A DNA stretch of 64,000 nt from Pterobdella sp. o SKG-2022 (lineage: Eukaryota > Annelida > Clitellata > Hirudinida > Piscicolidae), in NCBI GenBank assembly GCA_964035795.1, contig OZ038320.1:32349097-32413096 (forward strand), written 5' to 3'. Made by a program: the position numbers and the translations under genes. Shown piece after piece: positions 38,789-47,848 of this stretch. The notes below the pieces were generated by a model that was not told where the DNA came from, did not search any database, and saw only the letters and a program-made list of their open reading frames with translations. Each line of letters opens with the position of its first letter. Within the stretch, counting starts at the first letter, position 1.

Positions 38789-38920
38789 TGGGCATGACGT
38801 TAAACTGCATTCAAATGGTCTTGGGCATGACGTTAAACTGCATTCAAATGGTCCTGGGCATGACGTTAAACTGCATCCAAGTGGTCTTGGGCATGACGTT
38901 AAATTGCACCGAAGACAGGG
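38789..38920 (+). repeat. 33-bp tandem monomers at the LINE 5' end
   Basis: Units beginning TGGGCATGACGTTAAACTGC start at 38789, 38822, 38855 and 38888, exactly 33 bp apart. The fourth runs into the unique 5' untranslated region of the LINE. The short non-autonomous relatives at 7.2 and 9.5 kb start at the corresponding point with a single unit. Repeated 5' monomers are known from mouse L1, where they carry promoter activity; the same role here is an inference. Confidence 0.9.
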
Positions 38921-39298
38921 TCTCCAATTTGAGACTGTTTTCCTATTATAACCTGGATAACAGTAGACTTCGGTAACAGGTATCGACAAACTGATATCTT
39001 GGTATCGCTGTCATTTGGCTTGGCGGAGAATCATTCTTTATTGACAACGGCAAAGCAAACTGCCCAAGTGTGGAAACGGCGGTTCTTGAAATCCGATAGT
39101 TTCAAGTTGGACGTTAGCTTGGGCTGGCAGTTCCATTAAAACTTTGTCCCAGCTAAAATTGGGTTTCAAAAAATATCTTTACACTAATAGTGCCAGTACC
39201 CATATGCGTACTGGTAATGCTTCGGGCTTAGCTGACTACCGGGTGTGGAATGCAAGGTCCGGCTCAGGCGAATCAAGTGAGCACCCGAAAACGACGTT

Positions 39299-39830
39299 CA
39301 GAGTAGCTTCTTTGAATGTGGGTAGTTTAAAGAGCAGACGCAGTGAGGTGGTAAAGACTGTCTCGGAGAAGAGTGGACATTTGTGCGATCCAAGAACATA
39401 GATGGGCTGGTGGCACCAAGTCAAATCAATCCCACATTTTGAATGGCAAGAATTCAGCCTATAAGTTTTATTGGTGTGGCAATAAGTCAGGTCTCGGTGG
39501 TGCTGGATTTCTTTTGGCAGAAAAATGGACAAATAATGTTTTTGACGTTCATCGTGTCTCAGGCAGGATTCTAGTATTACGTCTTGTTCTTGGGGAGTCT
39601 GTGTTCACCTTTGTTTCGGTCTATGCCCCACAAGTTGGTCGTCCGAATGAGGAAAAAACAATTTTTTATGATGAGTTGCAGAAATGTATCTAAAAAGTAC
39701 CATCTTCTGAGATTCTCATTTCATTGGGTGACTGGAATGGGCATGTTGGTGAAAAAGCTGGTGGTTTTGAAGACGTGCAAGGCGGTTTTGGTTATGGCAC
39801 CCGTAACTCTGAAGGTATATCTTGTGACAT
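39299..39830 (+). pseudogene. LINE apurinic/apyrimidinic-type endonuclease, frameshifted
   Basis: The endonuclease is spread over three frames: FRVASLNVGSLKSRRSEVVK up to about 39380, then DICAIQEHRWAGGTKS through FVSVYAPQVGRPNEEKTIFY to a TAA at about 39691, then ILISLGDWNGHVGEKAGGFE. These hold the N-terminal Asn, the catalytic Glu (QEHR) and the GDWN box of the APE fold. The C-terminal S-D-H box is represented by a region around 39900 that I could read only partly (LQHHLLVCDL). This part is decayed but nearly complete. Confidence 0.8.
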
Positions 39831-40225
39831 AGAACTCTGGTGGTTCTAGGTTGACTTCATTCTCTATCAAAAACTTTCAAAAGTATGGTAAAGAATGTCA
39901 AAGTCATTCCTGGAAAGGAATGTGCACTGCAACACCATCTGTTAGTCTGTGATCTTATTCACACTATACGAAGGAGTGTGAAGCGGAAGTTTAACCTCGT
40001 CTTCGAACCTGGAAACTCCGAGATCCAGCCGTTGCAAAAGAGTTTGCTATTTCTTTAAACGCCAAGTTAACAGCGGCTCAGGTCATGAATTTTCCAAACG
40101 TTGAGGAAATATGGGCTCATCTCAAAAAGTCCCTTCTTGAAACCTCTTCAGAGGTCTGTGACACATCTCTGAACCACCAGTGGAAACGCCAAACATGGTG
40201 GTGAAACGCCAAAGTAGATGACGCT

Positions 40226-41122
40226 GTGAATGAAAAAAGGAACCGTTATAAGGCTTTCAAAAAGCTTCAAATTCAAGGGCTATTTAATGAAGCTAACATA
40301 GCTAAAGAAGCTTATAACGAGTCTAAGCGTGTTGCTAAGCGTCTTGTTTGGTTGGCAAAAAGCGAAGCGGAAAGGGATGCATTTTCTGCTATTACATCCG
40401 GCCGTAATGAAATATATAACTTGGCCAGGCAGATGGACAGTCATAACCGTGATGTAATAGGTGATAAATGTGTCAGAAATTATGCTGGTGAACTCACTTT
40501 AAGTGATGCCCAAAAACTGAATGCCAGGGTTGAACATCATAAAAGGCTATCAAATGTTGAGTTCGATTGGGCTAGCGAGTCTCTTTCTTTTGTTTCACCG
40601 ATCCTTGGCCCTCCTCCTTCTGTCACACTGTCACAGGTCAGTGATGCCACTAAGAAAATGAAGTGTCGCAAAACAGCAGGACCTTCTGGCATATTGGCCG
40701 AAATGTTGAAGGCGTCTGGTTCTGTAGGTTTAGAAGTGTTGGCCCACCTCATGAAATCAGTTATTGCTGAAGGTGTTGTTCCTGCTGATTGGCGTGATAG
40801 CATCATTTTAAACCTCTACAAAAGCAAGGGGGATGCTTTGGATCGAAGAAATTATAGAAGCCTCAAGCTGAAAGATCATGTGATGAAGCTTGTTGAGCAT
40901 GTCCTAGAGCGACGAATCAGGAAGATGGTGGATATTGATGAGATGCAGTTTGGCTTCGTTTCTGGTAGAAGCGCCACTATTGCAGTTTTTATTGTTCGTC
41001 AGTTGCAGGAAAAATATCTAGCCGTCAAAAAACCACTCTTTTTTGTTCTCGTCGATTTAGAGAAGACCTTTGATCGAGTTTCGCGCAGTGATTTGGTGGG
41101 CAATGAGAAAGCTCGAGGTTGA
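40226..41122 (+). pseudogene. LINE reverse transcriptase, N-terminal half
   Basis: Open for 298 codons. It covers the linker, then MKCRKTAGPSGILAEMLKAS (motif 1 region), VPADWRDSIILNLYKSKGD, NYRSLKLKDHVMKLVEHVL, EMQFGFVSGRSATIAVFIV and FVLVDLEKTFDRVSRSDL (motif A, the first catalytic Asp). A frameshift near 41085-41095 moves the rest of the palm into the next ORF. Upstream, the sequence is continuous with TWW-stop-NAKVDDAVNEK, so the ATG at 40226 is not the natural start. Confidence 0.85.
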
Positions 41123-42248
41123 AGAATGGGCTGTTCGTGTAGTTCAGAGCATGTATATTGGAGCAAAAAGTCGAGTACGCATTAATAACCAGCCCAGCGA
41201 TGAGTTTGGTGTAAATGTTGGTGTACATCAAGGATCTGTATTGAGTCCTTTAATTTTTATTCTTGTTTTGGAAGCTTTGTCTAGAGAGTTAAGAACCGGT
41301 GTTCCTTGGGAACTTTTATATGCTAATGACCTGGTTTTGATCTCAGAATCGCTAGACGATTGTATATCCAAATTTGAAAAATGGAAACTGGTAATAGAAA
41401 GTAAGGGATTGCGGGTGAACTCCAAAAAAACAAAATTCATGTTACTCTGTTCTGAAAACTTGAGGGATTCTGGAGCTTTTCATTGCAGTGTATGCCGCAA
41501 AGGTGTTGGCGTCAACTCAGTTTTTTGCTCGACATGCTCTCATTGGGTCCACAAAAGATGTAGTGGTTTGACTGGAAGACTGAAAGATCAGGCTTACGTA
41601 TGTCCTAGCTGTCTCAATTTAACGCCACCTTTAGATTATAGGCTTATCAAAGAGGTTATTGTTGGTAATGGCACAAAGGATGTAGAACCAAAGTTTTGCT
41701 ACCTTGGTGATATGTTGTGTGCAGGTGGAGGTTGTGAACTGGCAGTTATCACCAAATGTTCAGTTGCCTGGAGTAAATTTAAAAAACTGTTGCCCATATT
41801 GACCTCTAAACACATCACCTTGGAACTTTGTGGCAAATTATACACATCTTGTGTGCGTTCTACTTTGTTATATGGCAGTGAAAACTGGGCTCCAACAGTT
41901 GCTGTTTTGCAAAGGCTACAGCGCAACGATAGGTCTATCATCCGCTGGATATGTGGCGTTAAGCCAAAGGATAGAAGTCCATCATCAGTTTTACTCACAA
42001 AACTCAAAATCCCAGACATAAGGAGGCTGCTACAGAGCCGTCGTCTTCGTTGGTATGGTCACGTGAGACGTTCGTACATGTGTATCAAAGACGTGCTTAA
42101 ACTTCTTCTGCCTGAAGGTCGTTCCCGTGGTAGACCAGCAAAAACTTGGTTGAGTTGTGTTGAAAAGGATATGGAATCTTATGGCCTGGAAAATGCGGAT
42201 CCACTCAATAGAGCTGAGTGGAGAAAGTGTATTAGCCGACTGCTGTAA
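41095..42248 (+). pseudogene. LINE reverse transcriptase C-terminal half with C4HC3 PHD-like zinc finger
   Basis: In order: RINNQPSDEFGVNVGVHQGS (GxxQGS motif), WELLYANDLVLISESLDD (the catalytic YADD box is YAND, first Asp replaced by Asn), NSKKTKFMLLCSENL, then at 41484-41612 a zinc finger CSVC-x11-CSTC-x4-H-x2-C-x15-CPSC, and then the usual C-terminal region with CYLGDMLCAGGGCELAVITK, TLLYGSENWAPTV and LRWYGHVRRS. All eight zinc ligands of a C4HC3 (PHD-type) finger are present, placed between the palm/thumb and the C-terminal domain. The Asp-to-Asn change alone should abolish polymerisation. Stop TAA at 42246-42248. Confidence 0.9.
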
Positions 42249-42300
42249 ACCCCAGCTACTGGGACGATTACAGCAGTATAATCTAATATGGATATTATTA

Positions 42301-45300
42301 TTTTATTATTAATCAAAACACGCTTTAATAATCATAAAAACTTGCAGGCATATAAAATTCAGCGGAATATATAGATCATTAATAGGAAATAAAAGCAGCA
42401 AAATCATTGTTATCGATAAAATATTATTGACGTGTAAACTTTCCCGCATAGATCTAGTGGGCAAACATTCTCGTCTGCCACAACGGAAGCTCATATGAGC
42501 GCTACTCAAACAATAATTATGCTATTCTCTACTGATACTTTCATTCAAATTATTATAAGGTGGCTATAGAAGTGAATTCCTTAAAATAACCTATCATTGA
42601 TAATGCTATATTTACCAGCAAAGCTTATATGAAACATAGTGAGAATGATCAAATTAGATAATCTGTAGGCAGACAGATAAAAGAGCGTTATTGATATTAA
42701 AGTATAGTATAATTTATTTTTTGAAAGCTCGCTTATGTAGGGCTAATGATCAAAAAGCTATAAATACAATGTAAAATTTAAAGCACTCAAGTTCATGAAC
42801 TGTTGGTGTTTGCAACTTGTACCATTAAGTAATGTGCAACAACAAGTTATCTTCATAAAACCTCAATATTTCTCATTGTCTATTAGTCTTTCATATTTAT
42901 AAAAGTTTTCTCTAACATGAGATATTTGAGAGCAAATGAAGCCTATATGCATTCAACTCATCAGAGAATTTATATAGAAATGACTTACTAGTGGATTTTT
43001 AACCAAAGAGGTAAACTGTGATGATATAGAATATAAAGTGCGATCGTTTTATTCGGTCAAAAAAGAAAAAATCTTGACCAACAAAAAATAAGAATTCCAA
43101 TAGTAATAATATAACACAAAGTGACAAAACTTATTATGTAATTGTTTTTAGTACTATTGTGAAGCAGAAATTTAATATAAAAGGTAAAACACTTTCAATT
43201 TTTTATTTCAAACATTCAAAACTTTTCTAAAGGTGAACTTACATTACCTAGTATGTCAACTTGTCAATGTAGGTTCACCTTTAGAAAAGCTATGTATATT
43301 AAAATCGAAATTAGAAAAAATTTTTCTTTATTTATGGAATTAAGACAGACTTTGAAAACCACAAAATAGGTTTGAGATCTATTAATCCTTCACAAAATGG
43401 TTGAGCAAAACAAAGAATATTCATTTAATAAATTTTTATTCAAAGTTGAAAATAAGAAAACGAAATGATTGTTGTTCATAGAAAGATAAAAGCAAAATAG
43501 ATCAATCTAACTGAAAAATTTTAATAAGAATGAGCGTCCACAATAACTTATATTATAATATATAATGAATCATCTTAAATATTTAAAAGCTTTTCTTTCA
43601 AAAGAAGTTGACAACTGAATTTGACTTAATGTGAAAAAATAAAGCAGTGCAATAAAAATTCAATTGTGAGCTTATTGAATTAATTAGTTCATAATTTTTA
43701 ACAAATGAATGCATTTTAATGTGAATGAGTTGTGTTAAAGGGTTTTGAACATAGTAAAAACTTTTTTTGTTAATTGATACAGAATTCTTTATAATACAAT
43801 ACAAATATATTTAATGTCTCTTAAAATTAATTTTTACCATTAAAATAGTTTCTGGTTTATATTTGGTTTGAAGAAGATACTTGGTATTGTTGTATAATTG
43901 AAAGCCTTTGATAATTTGAATGAAATATTTCAAGGTTCATTATTGATAATTAAAAACAATTATAAAAAAATTGTAAAAGCTTTTAACATATTAAATTAAT
44001 TATCAAATTGGGTTATTTGTAAAAATTACAAAAAGAATACTTATGAAGGCTTCCAAAAAAATAAAATTGATATATTAAAAAACTACTCTGAATTTTACTT
44101 CACTTGAATTACTTCAATTCTTTATATAGTTTAAAAATTAATTCGAGAATTTCAATTAACAAAAACGTTTTATTTCATATGAATGTTGGTGAAAAAGTTT
44201 ATTTCATCATGAAAAATTGGTAAAATATAGAATTAGTAAAAAGCAATATTATTTAACTTTGTTGAAATTTAAAATTTTACAAAAAAACGCTCACCTTTAA
44301 ACGTCAAAAGATATCCGAAATCACAAGAAGTCAAGTTTGAAGACAAATTCAACCGTTTATGAAAACACAAAATTGGGCCATTTGCTGTATCGATGCGTTT
44401 TAAAAAATGAAAAAGTTCAATTAATTATATCGAAAAAATAAGTATCAAGTGTAAATTATGAAATAAATTCAAGAAGTAATCATATTAGAATGGTCTTTAA
44501 AGAACTATTTCAGAAGCTAGAATTGCAATAACGACATTGAAGACACTAAATATCCATAGATTATTTAAAATAATTCAAAATGTTGTATTCTGTATTTTTT
44601 TTTAATTTTTAGTTTTTTAAACAATAATAATAATATTTTTTTAAATAATTTTGTTAAAACACAAAATTTTTTAAAAAATACAAAAATATTTTTTCAAATT
44701 TTATAAAATAATTTTTTTTTATAGTAGGTAAAGTATTAAAAAATTTATAAAAAAATATTATTTATAAAAACACAAAATTAATTCAGTTTTAGTTTCATTA
44801 AACGCAGGTGAAAATATAACAATCAGTAATGGTAGCATTGTTTGAATATAAGAACTTCAAAAAAAAACTTAAATAAACAAATATTCATAACTTAAAATGC
44901 AGGTAAAATTTTATGTTTTTTTATTAATGTTATATTTATTTTATATTTTTGCCTATAAACACCGGTTACTATAATTTGTTTAAGGGAAACCACCTCATAT
45001 TATTTTTTTCGAAATAAAGGAAAATTTTAATTTGAAAAAAAAAATATTCAAAATGAAAAAATTTTTCGAAATTATAGCACCTCCACCTAATTATGTCACT
45101 TCAACTTACTTTGTGGACTTGAACTTCGAAAAGTGTCTTTATTTCACATATAATTGAGCATAAAAAACTATTGATTGAATTTTTCCAAATAAAAGTTGAT
45201 TTTAAATAATATAATCACATGTATTTTTAATTTATTGTATTATGTTCCAAACAAATTATTATTAATAATAAACAATAATGCTTCAAACTATCATTTTTAT

Positions 45301-45341
45301 TTTTAAATGAAAAATAAAATTAATTTTTCCATTATTCACAG
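42301..45341. other. AT-rich intergenic sequence before the claudin-like gene
   Basis: Contains a 24-bp-arm inverted repeat at 43222-43289 (listed separately) and otherwise no recognisable feature. Upstream non-coding exons of the claudin-like gene may lie here. An ATGCAG|GTAAAA at 44900 is a possible donor but cannot be verified. Confidence 0.5.
43222..43289. repeat. Inverted repeat, 24-bp arms
   Basis: CTTTTCTAAAGGTGAACTTA plus CATT (43222-43245) pairs with AATGTAGGTTCACCTTTAGA plus AAAG (43266-43289), with one mismatch, around a 20-base loop. TTACATTACCTAGTATG resembles TTACATTATCTAGTGTG in the 23.7-kb MITE-like element, so the two may be related. Confidence 0.85.
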
Positions 45342-45395
45342 GAAAGGTCTTTTGATTTTTCATCAGAGTCCAGAATGAAGGAGTATGGAGTGCAG
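45342..45395 (+). CDS. Claudin-like gene, first recognised exon
   Basis: The exon lies between acceptor ATTATTCACAG and donor CAG|GTGATT. In the frame that joins to the next exon it reads ERSFDFSSESRMKEYGVQ with no stop, phase 0 on both sides. Either translation starts at the internal ATG (45375), giving MKEYGVQ, or an upstream coding exon exists, since an acceptor is present and the frame is open from it. The short charged N-terminus is cytoplasmic in this family. Expression signals are not visible. Confidence 0.65.
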
Positions 45396-45968
45396 GTGAT
45401 TGTTTTACTTTTAAACATTTCATAACTCATATATATTACACCATCAATACACCTCACACCACCAGTATAAACTACATTATAAATATAGTTTACATCACCA
45501 ACATGGATTATCTCACCTTTTTAACATATATACAGAGTGTATACCTTTTCTAGTATTGATATTCAGTTCGCCAATCTTTGTGAAGCAGAGCAGAATTTAA
45601 ACTGCTTTTGATTGATTTTTTGATTATTATTTTTTCATTATTTATTTTATTCTTATCCCCTATAACAGTTTCACAACTTCTCAAAACTTTTTCTCTAATA
45701 TCATGTTGATAAAAGGTTCATTTACCAGTTCAATAACATATGACACTCTCTTATTAATTCAAAATCAACATGTATTGATTAGGAATGTATGCAAAAACTT
45801 GTATCATTCAAATATAGTTTGATATAGACAGGAGTTCCTACTGAAACATTTTTTAACATAGTCAACTTTGTCAAGTCCATTTTTGTTACTCCAAAACTTT
45901 TCTCACATTCATCACTTTTTTTTTCATTCACCATGCTTCTACCCATCCACTCTTTACCACCAACCTAG

Positions 45969-46117
45969 GACCCTGCAATGATCCAGAAGTTCAAGAAGTA
46001 CCACAGAGGCTTATGTGTTACTGCCCTTCTAGTGTGTATCCTAAGTTTCATCCTTCATTTTGTTGCTTTCGCTTCTTCCAAGTGGCTCGAATCCGACGGA
46101 GATAGTCCTTTCGTCAG
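45969..46117 (+). CDS. Claudin-like gene, exon with membrane segment 1
   Basis: Acceptor CCAACCTAG, donor CAG|GTGATG. Codons: DPAMIQKFKKYHRGLCVTAL, then LVCILSFILHFVAFASSKWL, then ESDGDSPFV plus two bases. It is basic before a hydrophobic helix of about 22 residues and ends with the K-W-L that opens the first extracellular loop, the Trp conserved in the PMP22/claudin superfamily. It joins in phase to both neighbours. A Met (45978) inside the exon is an alternative start if the preceding exon is not used. Confidence 0.85.
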
Positions 46118-46315
46118 GTGATGTGGATTGTTAAATATTCTCATAGTTTTGTTTCAGATTGTGTCGAGTTTCAATAATTAGGTTATAATGATGATTCTAA
46201 TTTATCTAATGACAGTTTTGTTGATTTACTAAGTGAGACAATAAAACAATAATGAGGATAATAATTATTTAACAATCCGTCTATAAAACTATTGTCAACA
46301 TGCTATACAACACAG

Positions 46316-46368
46316 ATTGGGCTTCCATGAGGCTTGCTTCGATAACTGCTTCTTTCCTTACTGTCCAG
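46316..46368 (+). CDS. Claudin-like gene, extracellular loop 1 exon
   Basis: A 53-base exon, acceptor ACAACACAG, donor CCAG|GTTTTA (weak). Joined codons give RLGFHEACFDNCFFPYCPG. The G-F-H-E-A-C stands where claudin-family proteins have G-L-W-x-x-C, followed by further cysteines that probably form the loop disulfide. The Trp of GLW is replaced by His, one position after Phe. The exon is too short to find by ORF size and is supported by phase continuity on both sides. Confidence 0.85.
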
Positions 46369-46930
46369 GTTTTATATTGGATCTTTTCAGGGCCTCGTTA
46401 ATATCGATTCACCTTACAGACCAAATTGATTCTTATTTTTATCAATACAAAAAAAAAATTAACTAATAATAAAAATAACTTTTAAAATTAATTATATTGA
46501 AGAAACACTTAAAAAAGCGGTTCATTGATTTTATTTCAACTGAAATTTTTAAACTTATAGTTTTATCATGAGGATAAAAAAAAATTGAATGTTGGCGTCA
46601 TGAATACCGCACAACAATGGAAAGCGCTTCACTAAATATTTTGATTTAATAATATTTTCAAATTAAAAGAAAAATAAATACGTAGGATATTATTGAATAT
46701 AGCATTCTAAATGGGTTTCATGCTAGACATTCTTCATTGGTGAAGCTTCGAAGTCTGTAGGAAATATTATTTGGCTGTTTCAGTAACTGAGTCCTTTTAA
46801 GTGAGCCTTGAAAAAAATGTTTTAATAACAGATATTTTGTTTTTTAACATTTTTGACCAAAAATAGTTTTTTGCAGTTCTCAAATGTTAAATCTGTATTG
46901 AATATTAACTCTTTTTTTATCATCCCTAAG

Positions 46931-47032
46931 GCGACCCAGAGATCATCTTCAACGGCTGTTACACATGGGCTTTCAATGAACTTATCTTCTCCGACGACAA
47001 GTTCAGAGAGATTGTCGAATGGCTTATGCCTT
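46931..47032 (+). CDS. Claudin-like gene, end of extracellular loop 1
   Basis: A 102-base exon, acceptor CATCCCTAAG, donor T|GTATGC. It reads DPEIIFNGCYTWAFNELIFS and DDKFREIVEWLMP. The F-x-G-C-Y and the W-L-M-P-S-W that leads into membrane segment 2 are typical of arthropod and mollusc claudin-like proteins. Phase 1 in, phase 1 out. Confidence 0.85.
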
Positions 47033-47336
47033 GTATGCTTTTTATTTTTGCTGTTGTTTCAGTTATTTAATTTTTTTTGCCATTTTTTATTCAGATCCGG
47101 CCATTTTGTGTTATTTTTTCACACTAAACCATATAAGTTAATAATATTTTGGTCTGCTAAATGACAACTATTGCACACATTCAACATTCTACCACCTACA
47201 TCTAAAATAAGAACTATTATCACCATCACCAATAACATCTCGTCACCATTAGTATCAAAAACCTCCCATGACCACTACCATCATCAACAACTATTAACCT
47301 ACAGCTATATTCATCACCAAAAACTACTCCTTACAG

Positions 47337-47522
47337 CTTGGTTCATGGCCTGCAAGTACCTAGCAATAGCAGACATCATCTTCATCTTCATCAGCTTCAT
47401 CCTTCTTCTCGTCTGCACCTGTTGGGCCTTCAGACCCTTTTACACACCGAACAACCCTAAACAACGAGACAACTGTGCTATTGGTCTGGGATTTGCTACT
47501 ATGGCTATGCTTATCCTGTCAA
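47337..47522 (+). CDS. Claudin-like gene, membrane segments 2 and 3
   Basis: A 186-base exon, acceptor ACTCCTTACAG, donor TCAA|GTTAGT. It reads SWFMACKYLAIADIIFIFIS, FILLLVCTCW (segment 2), AFRPFYTPNNPKQRDN (intracellular loop) and CAIGLGFATMAMLILS (start of segment 3). Its much higher GC content relative to the surrounding introns supports a coding exon. Phase 1 on both sides. Confidence 0.88.
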
Positions 47523-47719
47523 GTTAGTTTTTGACTTTTTTTAGAAAAACAAAAAAAACTTAAAAATTGAAACTTTACAAAATTCAAAAAAAAAATTTTT
47601 AATTTTAACAAAAAATCTAAAACATTCACCTCAAACATTCGAACCCCATCCTTAAATATCAAAAAAAAACCTCACTTCTCCACACCATTAGAACCTTGAC
47701 ACGACCCACAACCATACAG

Positions 47720-47848
47720 CCATGATTGCGGTATCATTGGTGGCGGTATTTTCTAGCGTGGCTCCCCACCCTTCGTACATGCCCATGACTTACAAGAACC
47801 ACTTCGGCTACCCTTTCTGGCTAGAGTTCGTCGTCTGTATTCTTATGG
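47720..47848 (+). CDS. Claudin-like gene, end of segment 3, loop 2 and start of segment 4
   Basis: A 129-base exon, acceptor ACCATACAG, donor GG|GTGCGT. It reads TMIAVSLVAVFSSVAPHPSY, then MPMTYKNHFGYPFWLEFVVC, then ILM plus one base. The second extracellular loop is followed by the start of membrane segment 4. The last exon, entering in phase 1 and completing segment 4 and the cytoplasmic tail, is not found. Candidates with good acceptors near 48401 and 53563 both hit a stop within a few codons in the required frame. The gene so far encodes 213 residues from MKEYGVQ, near the usual 200-250 of the family. Claudin-like proteins form septate junction barriers or act as channel-associated membrane proteins; which applies here cannot be told. 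Confidence 0.87.

Larger units (their letters stand above)
38789..42300 (+). mobile_element. Near-complete LINE: 5' monomers, apurinic endonuclease, RT, PHD-like finger
   Basis: In order: four 33-bp 5' monomers; a 5' untranslated region of about 220 bases with GTCTCCAATTTGAGAC (hairpin) and TATAACCTGGATAACAGTAG; an APE-type endonuclease (VASLNVGSLKSRRSE, AIQEHRWAGG, ISLGDWNGHVGEKAGG); reverse transcriptase; a C4HC3 zinc finger; a C-terminal region with LQSRRLRWYGHVRRSY and GRSRGRPAKTW; a stop at 42248; and a 3' end with GACTGCTGTAAACCCCAGCT and AGTATAATCTAATATGGATA. Stops (TAA about 39691, TGA about 40201) and frameshifts (about 39380 and 41090) break the ORF. The TGA replaces the last Trp of a WWW motif (TWW-stop-NAKVDDAV). 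The element is inactive. Confidence 0.9.

Noticed and set aside
38609..38989. Minus-strand ORF with repeated LTSCPRPFECS
   Set aside because: It is a translation of the 33-bp LINE monomers; 33 is a multiple of three, so a frame stays open.
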